A stretch of 64,000 nt of DNA from Urbifossiella limnaea (GCF_007747215.1 NZ_CP036273.1:7672322-7736321), one strand, 5' to 3'. Positions 35,181 to 43,886 are shown, counted from the first letter of the stretch. Notes: generated by a model not told the origin, from the letters alone. A program made the numbers and translations.

Positions 35181-36299
35181 ATGAGTGAACCCACGCCACC
35201 CCGGGGGCTGCCCGTGCTGTACTTCTCCTTCATCCCGGCCGCACTGCTCCTGGCCGGTGCCCACGCCGCGGCGCGGCCGATCCCGCAACCGGTCCGCTGG
35301 CTCCGCTTCGGGGGCTGGAGCGCCTTCGCCCTGCCAATGTCCCTGTTCTGCCTGTCCACCCCGGTCGTCGCCCGGCTGTTCGTCCTCCTCGCGGTCGCGC
35401 TCGTCGCCTGGCAGCTCACCCGCCGCCGTGTCCGCTGGTTCCTGCCGTACTCGCTCGCCGCGGTCGCCGTCGCCTACGGCCTGTCCTTCTGGTGGGCCTG
35501 GCAGGACCACGACGCACTGACCCCGCTCCGCGAGCGATACCGGTTCGAGTCGATGGTCGACCGGGTGCCCGAGCCGCGCGGCGGCAACCCGGCCGGCGAA
35601 CCGCTCACCGATCTGGATCGCCCCTACCTGCGATCCTCGCAGCGTGTGCGTCTGCTGTGGCAACTCCACGACGAAACGGTGTTGGATTTCGTGAACCGGC
35701 CGGGCTTCGGGATCGGCCGCATCGGGCACTTCACGAAGCCGTCCGAGGACAACTTGAAGGCGGAGCCACGCCCCGACCCGCCGCCGCAGCCGGAGTCGCC
35801 GGGGCCGGCGTGGTCGCTCGGCGAGGTGCAGTTCGCGGTGCCGTTGCACGACCACACGGCCGCGTCCCGCCTGCACGCTGATGGCCTCCTCGATTTCGTG
35901 AATCCCGACGGCTCGGGTTACGTCCGCTCGCGTCGGGAGGTCGCCGGGTTCCTGCCGCACGCCTTCAGCCGGGTACCGGAGGGGCGCGAGTGGCGGGCGG
36001 TGCGCGTCGAACTGGTCGGCCTGCTGAAGCACGCGGAGCCGGTCGTGTACCCGTCCGACCGGCTGCCGGCGATGGCCGACCTGAAGGACGCCCCCACCCG
36101 CGCCCCGGACGCCTTCGAGGCCGCCGGCATCGACGCCGTCCGCCGCGGCGAGGCGGGGTTCGTCGGCCGCCGCGGCGACGAGGTGCGCTACGTCGGCGCC
36201 GTCCGCAGCGCCGAGGCGTGTGTGAAGTGTCACGGCGGCGAGCGGGGTGATTTGCTCGGGGCGTTCTCGTACCGCCTCCGCCCGGTGCGCGTACCATAG
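35181..36299 (+). CDS. Membrane protein with single CxxCH heme motif (DUF3365-like end)
   Basis: From ATG 35181 (MSEPTPPRGLPVLYF) the protein has 372 residues. There are about four hydrophobic helices in the first 115 residues. The C-terminal part ends in SAEACVKCHGGERGDLLGAFSYRL, where CVKCH would bind one c-type heme; the sequence around it resembles DUF3365-type heme sensors. The soluble part (res. 120-340) includes DLDRPYLRSSQRVRLL and WRAVRVELVGLLKHAEPVVY. It is probably a periplasmic redox sensor or electron carrier. A 2Fe-2S ferredoxin gene follows after 30 bases. Confidence 0.75.
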   Translation: MSEPTPPRGLPVLYFSFIPAALLLAGAHAAARPIPQPVRWLRFGGWSAFALPMSLFCLSTPVVARLFVLLAVALVAWQLTRRRVRWFLPYSLAAVAVAYGLSFWWAWQDHDALTPLRERYRFESMVDRVPEPRGGNPAGEPLTDLDRPYLRSSQRVRLLWQLHDETVLDFVNRPGFGIGRIGHFTKPSEDNLKAEPRPDPPPQPESPGPAWSLGEVQFAVPLHDHTAASRLHADGLLDFVNPDGSGYVRSRREVAGFLPHAFSRVPEGREWRAVRVELVGLLKHAEPVVYPSDRLPAMADLKDAPTRAPDAFEAAGIDAVRRGEAGFVGRRGDEVRYVGAVRSAEACVKCHGGERGDLLGAFSYRLRPVRVP

Positions 36300-36329
36300 G
36301 AGTACCAGCACCCCGAGGACTCCCCGCCG

Positions 36330-36752
36330 ATGGCCGGCGTCAACCCGTACATCCAGAAGGCCGAGGCCGCGAAGGCCCGCACCCCGTTCACCGTCACCTA
36401 CGTCGACGAGGAGACCGGCGCGCGCACGGAGGTGCGCGTGGACCCGGCCACCTTCCCGTTCGGCAAGCTCGGCCAGGACGGCAGCCTCCTCGACATCGCG
36501 GAAGAGGCCGGCGTGCAGATCAACCACTCGTGCGGCGGCGTGTGCGCGTGCTCGACGTGCCACGTGTACGTGCAGGCGGGCGGGACGTCGTGCAGCCGCG
36601 CGACCGACGACGAGGAGGACGAGCTGGACAAGGCGCCGGCGCTGACGCCGGACTCGCGGCTGAGCTGCCAGTGCGTGCCGGACGGCAGCGCCGACCTCGT
36701 GGTGCTGATCCCGAAGTGGAACCGCAACCAGGTCAAGGAAGGCCATCACTGA
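36330..36752 (+). CDS. 2Fe-2S ferredoxin (adrenodoxin/Isc type)
   Basis: This 140-residue protein starts at ATG 36330. The cluster ligands lie in HSCGGVCACSTCHVYV, with the fourth Cys in LSCQCVPDGSADLVVLIP, the C-X5-C-X2-C...C spacing of vertebrate-type ferredoxins. An acidic stretch between them (RATDDEEDELDKA) is the usual partner-binding helix. It has a 25-residue N-terminal extension. It lies directly after the heme-containing membrane protein and converges on the aminotransferase. Confidence 0.94.
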   Translation: MAGVNPYIQKAEAAKARTPFTVTYVDEETGARTEVRVDPATFPFGKLGQDGSLLDIAEEAGVQINHSCGGVCACSTCHVYVQAGGTSCSRATDDEEDELDKAPALTPDSRLSCQCVPDGSADLVVLIPKWNRNQVKEGHH

Positions 36753-36760
36753 CCGCCCCC

Positions 36761-36802
36761 GCCGCTTGCGGCGTAGCGCCGCGGCGCTACGCCGCAAGCG
36801 GC
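36761..36802. terminator. 42-nt perfect palindrome between convergent genes (family D)
   Basis: Arms 36761-36780 and 36783-36802 pair perfectly around a GC centre; the outer arm GCCGCTTGCGGCGTAGCG is the same as at 17010. It sits between the ferredoxin stop (36752) and the aminotransferase stop (36807), consistent with a shared terminator, though no T-run follows. Confidence 0.8.
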
Positions 36803-36806
36803 GGAC

Positions 36807-37949
36807 CTACAGCTTCCCCCGAACCTCCTCCCGCGCCGCGTACACCTTCCGCACCGCGGCCGCGACGCGAAGCACGTCCTCTTCATCCCCCCACAGCACC
36901 GGGTGGTGCAGCCCCACGCAGCCGAGCCCCGCCGCGGTCACCTCCGGCCGCTCGCCCGCGGCGCGGAAGCGCGACGGCGACCGACCCAGGTGCAGGCTCG
37001 TGAACCCCGCGTCGAACGCCACCCCCTCCGCGCGCAGCGCCGCCACGAACACCGCCCGCGTCAGCCCGAACGCCCCCGGGTCGAAGCGGAAGCCCACCCG
37101 GTAGAACGCCGGCACGCCGTCCACCACGTTCTCGAACGGCGTCAGGCCCGGCACGCCCGCCAGTTCGCGCAGCAGCCGAGCCACCCGCCCGGCGCGCCGG
37201 ACCGTGCCCTCGGCCAGCGCGGCGAGCTGCGGGCGGACCAGCGCCGCGGCCAACTCGCCGAGCGGCGCCCACGCCTGTGTACCGCGGTGGAGCCACAGCC
37301 GCGCCCGCTGGAAGGGGGCGCGCTCCCGGAACAACAGCGCCCCGCCGCGGCCGGCGGTGACGAGCTTCGTGCCGCCGAAGCTCAGCGTCCCCACGTCGCC
37401 CCACGTGCCGGCAGGTTTGCCGGCGATCGTCGCGCCCGTGGCTTGCGACGCGTCTTCGACGACGCCGACGGTGCGCGCCGCGGCCCAGGCGCACACCGCG
37501 GGCATGGGCACCAGTCCGCCGTGGAGGTGCGAGCACAGCACGGCCTTCGTGCGCGGCGACGCGGCGGCGTCGAGCGCGGCGGGGTCGAGGTTCCAGTTGT
37601 GCGGCGCCACGTCGGCGAGCACCGGCAGCGCCCCGACCGCGTGGACGGTGAGGAAGTTCGGCTCGTAGTCGTAGCCGGCGAGGATCACCTCGTCGCCGGG
37701 GCCGACGCGGAGGGCGCGGAGGGCGGTTTCGACGGCGAGGGTGCCGCTGGCGCAGGTGAGGGCGTGGGGGACGCCGTGGAGGGCGGCGAGGTCGGCTTCG
37801 AGCGCGGGGACGTGCGGCCCGTGGTAGCGGCCCCACGAGCCGTCGGCGGCCGCGGCGGCGAGCACCGCGGCGGTGGCGGGGTCGGGGCGCGGCCAGCGCG
37901 GCGGGCCGTCGGGGAAGGCGGGCGCGCCGCCGAGGATCGCGGGGGGCAT
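36807..37949 (-). CDS. DegT/DnrJ/EryC1/StrS family PLP aminotransferase
   Basis: This 380-residue protein starts at ATG 37949. Motifs include CASGTLAVETALRAL, GYDYEPNFLTVHAVGA, VEDASQATGATI and the PLP-binding Lys in SFGGTKLVTAGRGG. The family makes aminosugars for surface polysaccharides and antibiotics, acting on nucleotide-linked keto sugars. No sugar nucleotide genes are next to it. The C-terminal part (HLGRSPSRFRAAG, HHPVLWGDEEDV) is as usual in length and order. Confidence 0.92.
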   Translation of the reverse strand: MPPAILGGAPAFPDGPPRWPRPDPATAAVLAAAAADGSWGRYHGPHVPALEADLAALHGVPHALTCASGTLAVETALRALRVGPGDEVILAGYDYEPNFLTVHAVGALPVLADVAPHNWNLDPAALDAAASPRTKAVLCSHLHGGLVPMPAVCAWAAARTVGVVEDASQATGATIAGKPAGTWGDVGTLSFGGTKLVTAGRGGALLFRERAPFQRARLWLHRGTQAWAPLGELAAALVRPQLAALAEGTVRRAGRVARLLRELAGVPGLTPFENVVDGVPAFYRVGFRFDPGAFGLTRAVFVAALRAEGVAFDAGFTSLHLGRSPSRFRAAGERPEVTAAGLGCVGLHHPVLWGDEEDVLRVAAAVRKVYAAREEVRGKL

Positions 37950-37967
37950 GGGGGTGGTATACGCCGG

Positions 37968-38444
37968 TCAGTCGAGCGCGACCGTGACCTCCGGGTCGGA
38001 CTTCCGGTGCGGGTCGGGTTCGGGCAGCTCGACCACTTTCGCCACCCGCCGGCCGTCGGACTGGACCGCGACGATGAGGAGGCCGGTTTGCTGAACCCGT
38101 GAGTGCCGGATGCCGAGAGAGCCGACCCGGATGGTGAACCAGGCGCGGACCTCGAACGGTTCGCCGGCCAGGGCCTCTGGCGGCAGTCGGTACTCCAGCC
38201 CGGCCGGGGATCGATCGTGGGCGTCGTCTTCGGCCCGTTCCGGGCGGCTGTACACTTCGGCCCCGGCCTCGCGGATTGGGACCGCGCTCGTCAGACGGAC
38301 GCGGTAGATGATGCGCCCGTCGGCGATCACCATGCCCGAGAGGTCGTACAGGACGAGGAGCAGCACCCCGCCGGCCAGGATGCCGAGGCGAACACGGGTG
38401 GGGGTGAGGCGCGGCACGGGCGGGGCACCTCGCGGGCGAATCAC
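37968..38444 (-). CDS. Single-pass membrane-anchored hypothetical protein
   Basis: From GTG 38444 the protein has 158 residues. One hydrophobic helix (LGILAGGVLLLVLYDLSGMV) lies near residues 20-40, and the rest is a probable periplasmic beta-rich domain (YRVRLTSAVPIREAG, FEVRAWFTIRVGSLGI, LLIVAVQSDGRRVAKVV). No family is recognised. It lies 18 bases upstream of the aminotransferase in the same direction and is preceded by a complex repeat block. Confidence 0.75.
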   Translation of the reverse strand: MIRPRGAPPVPRLTPTRVRLGILAGGVLLLVLYDLSGMVIADGRIIYRVRLTSAVPIREAGAEVYSRPERAEDDAHDRSPAGLEYRLPPEALAGEPFEVRAWFTIRVGSLGIRHSRVQQTGLLIVAVQSDGRRVAKVVELPEPDPHRKSDPEVTVALD

Positions 38445-38468
38445 CGGTTTTCAGGCCGAAGGCCTGAC

Positions 38469-38640
38469 AGCCCTCAGCCCAGGGCAAGGGTGCGCAGCAC
38501 CCGCCGCCCTGGGTAAGCGACACGAATCACCCCGCAGGCTGAAGGCCTGCGAGCCGGCTCGCAGGCCTTCAGCCTGCACGGCCATTCTCACCCCGAACCC
38601 AGGGCGGCGGGCCTTCGGCCCTTACCCTGGGCTGAGGGCT
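38469..38640. repeat. Nested cruciform-like repeat block (family G)
   Basis: Three stems are nested. The outer one pairs 38469-38490 with 38619-38640 (21 of 22). The middle one pairs 38502-38514 with 38597-38609 (CGCCGCCCTGGGT). The inner one is a perfect 44-nt palindrome, 38534-38555 with 38556-38577, with no loop. Smaller hairpins (GGCCGAAGGCC, CCCCTTCGGGG) flank it. The block fills the space between the membrane protein start and the sulfatase stop. Confidence 0.88.
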
Positions 38641-38670
38641 CTCACCCCTTCGGGGTGAAAACCCGGCGCG

Positions 38671-40089
38671 TCACTTCTTCTTCGCCGGCGGGCCGTCGAT
38701 CGTCGGCAACGGGAAGTCGGCGTTGCGGACGTGCTGCTCCGCCAGCAGGCGTTCGAGCCGCGCCACCACCGCCGGGTTCGCCGCGGCCACGTCCGTCGCC
38801 TCGTTCGGGTCGGCGGCCAGGTCGTACAGCTCCGTCACCGCGCGGCCGGCGTTCAGGTTCTGCCGCACCGCCTTCCAGTCGTCCACGGTCACCGCCTGCT
38901 GGCCGCCGTACCCGCCGAACTCCCAGTACAGGAACGGGTGCGGCGGCTGTCGCTCGCCGCGCAGCGCCGGCGCGAAGCTGATGCCGTCCACCCCCGGCGG
39001 CACCGGCGCCCCGGCGAGTTCGCACAGCGTCGGCAGCACGTCGGGGAAGTAGAGGCGGGTGCCGTGCGTGGCGCCCGTGGGGATCGTCCCCGGCCACGAC
39101 GCCACGAACGGCACCCGGATGCCGCCCTCGTACAGGCTCCCCTTCAGGCCGCGCAGCGACCCCGCCGAGCGGAAGAACGTCGAGTCGGCGCCGCCGACGT
39201 TGTGCGTCGGGCCGTTGTCGCTGGTGAAGATCACGAGCGTGTCGTTGGTCAGCCCGCGCGCCTTCAGCTTCGCCACGATGCGGCCCACGGTGCGGTCCAT
39301 GCGGGTGACCATCGCGGCGTACGCGGCGTGCGGGGCCGGGTGCGGGCGGTAGCCCTTCTTGCCGTCGTAGGCCGGGTCGTCGCCGAGCTTGCCGCGGTAC
39401 TCGGCGAGCGAGTCCTCGGGCACCTGCACCGCCGCGTGCGGCACCACGAACGGCAGGAACAGGAAGAACGGCCGGGCGTGCTTCTCGTCCAGGAACGCCA
39501 GGGCCTCGCGCTCGAACAGGTCGCCGGTGTAGCTGTCGCCGGTCGCGCCGTTGTTGCCCGGCAGGGTGAAGCGTTCGGCGTTGCGGTACAGGTACGTCGG
39601 GTAGTGGGTGTGGGCGTGGCGCTGGCAGTTGTACCCGAAGAACCGCTCGAACCCGTGCCGCAGCGGGCTGCCGGTGGTGTCGAACATGCCGAGCCCCCAC
39701 TTCCCCATCGCCGCGGTGACGTACCCGCGCTGCCGCAGCAGCGTGGCGACGGTCACGGCGTCGGCCGACATGGGGAACTGCCCTTCGGGCTGCGCCTCGC
39801 GGTTGTTGCGGACGGCGGCGTGGCCCATGTGCCGGCCGGTGAGGAGGGCGCACCGGCTCGGGGCGCACACGGCGTTGCCGGCGTAGAAGCGGGTGAAGCG
39901 CGTGCCGTCCTTGGCCAGTTGATCGACGTGCGGGGTGCGGATGCGCGTCTGGCCGTAGCAGCCGAGTTCGGCCGAGCCGAGGTCGTCGGCGAGGATGAAG
40001 ACGACGTTCGGCGGGCGCCGCGGCTCGTCGGCGCGGGCGGCGGGGGCGGCGAAGCACAGACACGCGGCGGCGAGGAGAAGGCGCGGCAC
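38671..40089 (-). CDS. Secreted sulfatase (arylsulfatase type)
   Basis: This 472-residue protein starts at GTG 40089 with a clear signal peptide (RLLLAAACLCFAAPAARA). Metal-binding NVVFILADDLGSAELGCYG is followed by NAVCAPSRCALLTGR, in which the Cys of CxPSR is converted to formylglycine, and by KWGLGMFD and IFTSDNGPTHNVGG. It hydrolyses sulfate esters outside the cytoplasm, as for sulfated polysaccharides; planctomycetes have many such enzymes. The formylglycine-generating enzyme gene is not in the window. Confidence 0.95.
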   Translation of the reverse strand: MPRLLLAAACLCFAAPAARADEPRRPPNVVFILADDLGSAELGCYGQTRIRTPHVDQLAKDGTRFTRFYAGNAVCAPSRCALLTGRHMGHAAVRNNREAQPEGQFPMSADAVTVATLLRQRGYVTAAMGKWGLGMFDTTGSPLRHGFERFFGYNCQRHAHTHYPTYLYRNAERFTLPGNNGATGDSYTGDLFEREALAFLDEKHARPFFLFLPFVVPHAAVQVPEDSLAEYRGKLGDDPAYDGKKGYRPHPAPHAAYAAMVTRMDRTVGRIVAKLKARGLTNDTLVIFTSDNGPTHNVGGADSTFFRSAGSLRGLKGSLYEGGIRVPFVASWPGTIPTGATHGTRLYFPDVLPTLCELAGAPVPPGVDGISFAPALRGERQPPHPFLYWEFGGYGGQQAVTVDDWKAVRQNLNAGRAVTELYDLAADPNEATDVAAANPAVVARLERLLAEQHVRNADFPLPTIDGPPAKKK

Positions 40090-40134
40090 GGGTGGGCCTC
40101 CGGGGGGTAGCGGTGTTGTATGCCGCGGCCCGAG

Positions 40135-41157
40135 CTACGAGTTCGAGACCCGCTGGCGGATCCGCCCGACCGCCCACGCCGCCGCCTCGCGGATCGGGTC
40201 GGCCTCCGTCGCCGCGGCGCGCTCCAGCGCCGGCAGCGCCCGCTCGTCGCCGGTATTGCCGAGAACCAGCGCCGCGTTCCGCAGCAGCCCCGGCCGGCGG
40301 TTCCGCCACAGCGACGTGCGCTTGAACCGCTCGCGGAACGCCGCCTCGTCCAGCCCCAGCAACTCGACCGGGTCCAGCCGCGCCAGTTCCGGGTCGTGCG
40401 GGAACGCGGCGGGGCCGGCAGCCTTGCGGTTCCACGGGCACACGTCCTGGCACACGTCGCACCCGTACAGCCAGTTCCCCAGCGGCTCGCGCAGGTCGAG
40501 CGGCACCGCGCCGCGCAGCTCGATCGTCAGGTAGCTGATGCACTTCGTGGCGTCGAGGACGTGCGGGGCCGCGAACGCGCCGGTCGGGCACGCCGTCAGG
40601 CACGCGGTGCAGGTGCCGCAGTGCGAGCCCGTGAACGGCGCGTCGGCCGGCAGGTCGAGCGTGGTGAGGAGCGCGCCGAGGAAGAAGAAGCTGCCGCGGC
40701 GCGGGTGGATGAGCATCGTGTTCTTGCCGACCCACCCGAGGCCGGCGCGGCGGGCGAAGTCGCGCTCCAGCAGCGGGGCCGTGTCCGCGACGGCCTCGGC
40801 GGCGCTGCCGGGGGCCGCGGCCACGAGCCACGCCGCGAGGTCGTTCAGCCGGTCCCACAGGTAGCGGTGGTAGTCGGGGCCGGCGGCGTACTTCGCCACC
40901 CGCGCCGGGCCGGGGCTCTCGGCCGCGCCGTACTCCATGCCGAGCATCAGCACCGAGCGGACGCCGTCGAGAATGCTGTCGGGGTGGCGGCGCTCGGCGC
41001 GGTGCTTGTGGAGGTAGCCCATCTCGCCGGCGAAGCCGCGGTCGAGCCACGCGGCGAAGTGCGCGAAGCCGTCGGCCGCGGTGGCCGGGGCGACCCCGGA
41101 CAGCGCGAACCCGAGCTCGGCGGCGCGGGCCTTGAGTTGCGTGACGAGTGCGCCCAT
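40135..41157 (-). CDS. queG: Epoxyqueuosine reductase
   Basis: This 340-residue protein starts at ATG 41157. It has two 4Fe-4S clusters in GTCTACLTACPTGAF and GCDVCQDVCPWNRKA, with the KCISYLTIELRG segment between, and ends in HEAT-like repeats (GLLRNAALVLGNTGD). It reduces epoxyqueuosine to queuosine in tRNA using a cobalamin cofactor. It lies between the sulfatase and the AAA ATPase, all on the minus strand, with no other queuosine gene near. Confidence 0.95.
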   Translation of the reverse strand: MGALVTQLKARAAELGFALSGVAPATAADGFAHFAAWLDRGFAGEMGYLHKHRAERRHPDSILDGVRSVLMLGMEYGAAESPGPARVAKYAAGPDYHRYLWDRLNDLAAWLVAAAPGSAAEAVADTAPLLERDFARRAGLGWVGKNTMLIHPRRGSFFFLGALLTTLDLPADAPFTGSHCGTCTACLTACPTGAFAAPHVLDATKCISYLTIELRGAVPLDLREPLGNWLYGCDVCQDVCPWNRKAAGPAAFPHDPELARLDPVELLGLDEAAFRERFKRTSLWRNRRPGLLRNAALVLGNTGDERALPALERAAATEADPIREAAAWAVGRIRQRVSNS

Positions 41158-41184
41158 CCGTCCACTGTACGCAGGCGAGCCGCC

Positions 41185-42834
41185 CTACTGCAGCGTCACC
41201 TTCGCCCCGAAGCTCTTCTGCTCCTCGCTGATGAAGTACGTCGCGCACGCGGCGTCGATGAGGTCCGGGCTGAAGTTGATCCGCTCCATGTTGTACTTGG
41301 CGATGCTCGACATCTGGTCCAGGATGTCGCGCGGCTGGCACATGCGGAACGGCCGCTTCGTCGGCCGGTACCACTTCTGGATCAGGTAGTCCACGCCGCG
41401 CTCGTCGTACTCCACCCGCTTCGCCCCGCACACCAGCTCCCAGATGCGGCGGAACTGCGCCTCCTCGGGGTCGCGGATCTCGATCTTGAACTTGATCCGC
41501 CGCAGGAACGCCTCGTCCGCCAGCTGGTGCGGGTCGAGGTTCGTGCTGAAAATCAGGATCTGGTCGAACGGCACCTCCACCTTCGTGCCGGTCACGGTGT
41601 TGAGGTAGTCGTACTTCTTCTCCAGCGGCACGATCCAGCGGTTCAGCAGGTCCATGGCGCGGACCTGCTGGCGGCCGAAGTCGTCGATCATGAAGATGCC
41701 GCCGTTCGCCTTCATCTGCAGCGGCGCCTCGTAGAACTTGCTCGTCGCGTTGTACTTCAGGTCGAGCATCCCCATCGTCAGCTCGCCGCCCACCACGATC
41801 GTCGGCCGCTTCACCCGCACGTACCGCTGGTCGTGGCTCGCCGCCTTCTTCATGAACGACGTCTGCGACAGGTCGTCGCCGGCGTCGGCGTCGCCGACCT
41901 GGGTGTGCTGCACCGGGTCGTACACCTTGATGATCTGCCCGCTCACCTCGATCGCGTGCGGGACGTAGATGGCGTCGCCCATCAGCCGGGTGATCCGCTC
42001 GGCCACGCTCGTCTTGCCGTTGCCGGGGTAGCCGAAGAAGAAGATCGACTGCGCGGAGTTGATGGCCGGGCCGATCTCGTTGAGCACCTCGTCGGTGATG
42101 ACCAGGTCCTCGAACGCCTTGCGGATGCTGCGGCGCGTCACCACCATCTTCTTGACCGTCTGCGCCAGCACGCTCTCCACGTAGTCGCCGAACGGCACGG
42201 GGGCCGGGCCGACGTAGGTCGTCTTGTCCATCGCCTCGTGGACCGCGGCCGTGCCCTTCGGCGGCTTCAGCTCGTACACGAAGCTGGCGTCGCCGCTGGA
42301 CCCGCGCTGGCCGACGATGTCGATGAGCGTCTGCTTCCGCATGGCCTGCAGCGCGGGGTTGAGCACGGCGAACGGCAGGGCCATCTCGCGGGCCAGCTCG
42401 GCGCCGGTGAGCTGCCCGCGGGCGAAGATCGTCCGCAGCGTCAGGTCGAAGAGGAACGACAGGTCGAGGCCGAGGTCTTCCCACCGGGTCGGGACGCGCG
42501 GCGAGTAGTGGCCCGCCGTGACCGGCACGGCCTCCTCGTCGGTCGGCGGCGGGTCGCCGATGAGGGTGACGCCGTCCAGGTCGCCGTGCCGCTGGGCGTC
42601 GGCGAGGAGGGCTTCGTAGTGGAGCTTGTGGAGGCGGAGGTGGGCGATGGCTTCGGCGTCGTTGCGGGCCTCGGCCTGGGCGAGGCCGTCGAGCACGGCG
42701 GGGGCGATGGCGTACTTGACGCCCTCGATGTACATGTGGTGCAGGTACTCCCCCGGGCGGACGTAGCAGTCCGGGGTGTGGTACGGCACCTGGAGCATCT
42801 GGTGGTAGAACTCTTCCGCGATGATGAACCGCAT
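41185..42834 (-). CDS. AAA family ATPase of a planctomycete type
   Basis: From ATG 42834 (MRFIIAEEFYHQML) the protein has 549 residues; the start at 42873 adds 13 unsupported residues. Residues 1-200 are helical and include a winged-helix-like part (FARGQLTGAELAREMALPF). The ATPase core has Walker A FFFGYPGNGKTSVAE, Walker B GGIFMIDDFGRQQ and sensor 1 ILIFSTNLDPHQL, ending with a lid (MCQPRDILDQMSSIAKY). It may act in remodelling or in DNA-linked processes; the substrate is unknown. A large nested palindrome lies upstream. Confidence 0.85.
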   Translation of the reverse strand: MRFIIAEEFYHQMLQVPYHTPDCYVRPGEYLHHMYIEGVKYAIAPAVLDGLAQAEARNDAEAIAHLRLHKLHYEALLADAQRHGDLDGVTLIGDPPPTDEEAVPVTAGHYSPRVPTRWEDLGLDLSFLFDLTLRTIFARGQLTGAELAREMALPFAVLNPALQAMRKQTLIDIVGQRGSSGDASFVYELKPPKGTAAVHEAMDKTTYVGPAPVPFGDYVESVLAQTVKKMVVTRRSIRKAFEDLVITDEVLNEIGPAINSAQSIFFFGYPGNGKTSVAERITRLMGDAIYVPHAIEVSGQIIKVYDPVQHTQVGDADAGDDLSQTSFMKKAASHDQRYVRVKRPTIVVGGELTMGMLDLKYNATSKFYEAPLQMKANGGIFMIDDFGRQQVRAMDLLNRWIVPLEKKYDYLNTVTGTKVEVPFDQILIFSTNLDPHQLADEAFLRRIKFKIEIRDPEEAQFRRIWELVCGAKRVEYDERGVDYLIQKWYRPTKRPFRMCQPRDILDQMSSIAKYNMERINFSPDLIDAACATYFISEEQKSFGAKVTLQ

Positions 42835-42940
42835 GTCCGGACGCTCCTCGGGGGCGCCGGAAGCATAGCTCACGGGATTCGGGTGAGACGTGAAAGTGTT
42901 AGCGGGCGAACGGCCGGCGGCGGCGGGCTGGTGGCCCGGG

Positions 42941-43105
42941 GCTTGTAGTAGTCCGGCTACCGATCGATGTCGGGCGTCGTCGCTGGGAGGACCGGCGAGC
43001 CGTTAGGCCGGGGCGCAAGCCCCGTCGGGGTCCTGGACCGCAACGGGGCTTGCGCCCCGGCCTAACACGCACCCGACATCGATCGGTAGACGGACTACTA
43101 CAAGC
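42941..43105. repeat. Nested double palindrome (outer stem plus family C inner stem)
   Basis: The outer arms 42941-42975 and 43071-43105 pair with 33 of 35 matches (GCTTGTAGTAGTCCG and CTACCGATCGATGTCGGG). Inside, 43002-43025 and 43043-43066 pair perfectly over 24 bases and match the 35077 repeat. It looks as if the family C repeat was inserted in an older palindrome. It sits between two minus-strand genes. Confidence 0.9.
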
Positions 43106-43126
43106 TCACGCCGGCCGTTCGCCCGG

Positions 43127-43882
43127 TCACCCGCGCCGCCTGCTCTTGGGCGGCCCGAAGATCTCGCCCAGCACCACGGCCGCGGCGGCGCCCTGACCGG
43201 AGCCGAGCAGCGCCGTCAGGTTCTTGGCGAAGTCCGTCTTGGCCACCGGCCGCGGCCGCTCGGCGATCCGCGTCACCCGTGTCGCGGCGGCGGCGCCGGT
43301 CGCACTGGCCGGGCCGCTCACCACCGGCGCGACCGGCAGCTCCTCGACGCGGCCCGGCGACAGCGTCCCCGGCGCGACCGGCGTCGCCAGCGGCGCCCCG
43401 GGCTGCTCGATCCGCCGCGACTTCGCCGGGGCCGGCTCGGTGCGGGCCGCGGGCCGGGCCTTCGCCCGATCCGCCGGCCGGGCCTTCGGCCGGTCCTGCG
43501 ACCGGTCCTGGTTCCGCTCCTGCTCGCGCTCCTGGTACCGCTCGCGCTTCTGCTCCCGCTCGCGGTCCGGGTCGCGGCCGCGGCCGGCGTCCTGCGGCCG
43601 CACGCCCGCCGGCGTCACCGGCGCGGGGCGGGGGGCGGCCGCCGGCTTCGGCGGCGGTTGCTCGCCGGCGGCTTCCGCAGCAGCCTTGCGGCGGAGGCGG
43701 TCGATCTCGGCGAGGAACCGGTCCATGTCCTTGGCCGGCGCCCCGCCGGCCGGGGGCCGGGGGCCGTTCGGCCGGGCCGCGGGCTGCGCGGCCGCCTCGT
43801 TCAGCTTGTTGAGGAACTGGGCGATCACCCCGACCACGACGGAGATGACCAGCACCGCCACGACGAGGAACAGGAAGGCCAT
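43127..43882 (-). CDS. Membrane-anchored low-complexity protein next to floA
   Basis: This 251-residue protein starts at ATG 43882 with one hydrophobic helix (FLFLVVAVLVISVVVGVIA). A coiled segment (DRFLAEIDRLRRKAAAE) and a highly charged repeat (REREQKRERYQEREQERNQD, read as a 20-residue sample of a longer run) follow, then an Ala/Pro-rich part and an ordered end (FAKNLTALLGSGQGAAAAVVLGE). No family is recognised. It is the last gene of the minus-strand FloA/NfeD cluster, separated by a tandem repeat, and may be a membrane-domain partner. Confidence 0.75.
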   Translation of the reverse strand: MAFLFLVVAVLVISVVVGVIAQFLNKLNEAAAQPAARPNGPRPPAGGAPAKDMDRFLAEIDRLRRKAAAEAAGEQPPPKPAAAPRPAPVTPAGVRPQDAGRGRDPDREREQKRERYQEREQERNQDRSQDRPKARPADRAKARPAARTEPAPAKSRRIEQPGAPLATPVAPGTLSPGRVEELPVAPVVSGPASATGAAAATRVTRIAERPRPVAKTDFAKNLTALLGSGQGAAAAVVLGEIFGPPKSRRRG

Positions 43883-43886
43883 GTCG

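Noticed and set aside
33258-36797. 1179-codon minus-strand frame
   Set aside because: It overlaps the propeller gene out of frame and lies antisense to the heme protein and ferredoxin genes.
38642-42484. 1280-codon minus-strand frame across sulfatase, queG and AAA genes
   Set aside because: It crosses three recognisable genes in another frame and reads as low-complexity Arg-rich sequence.
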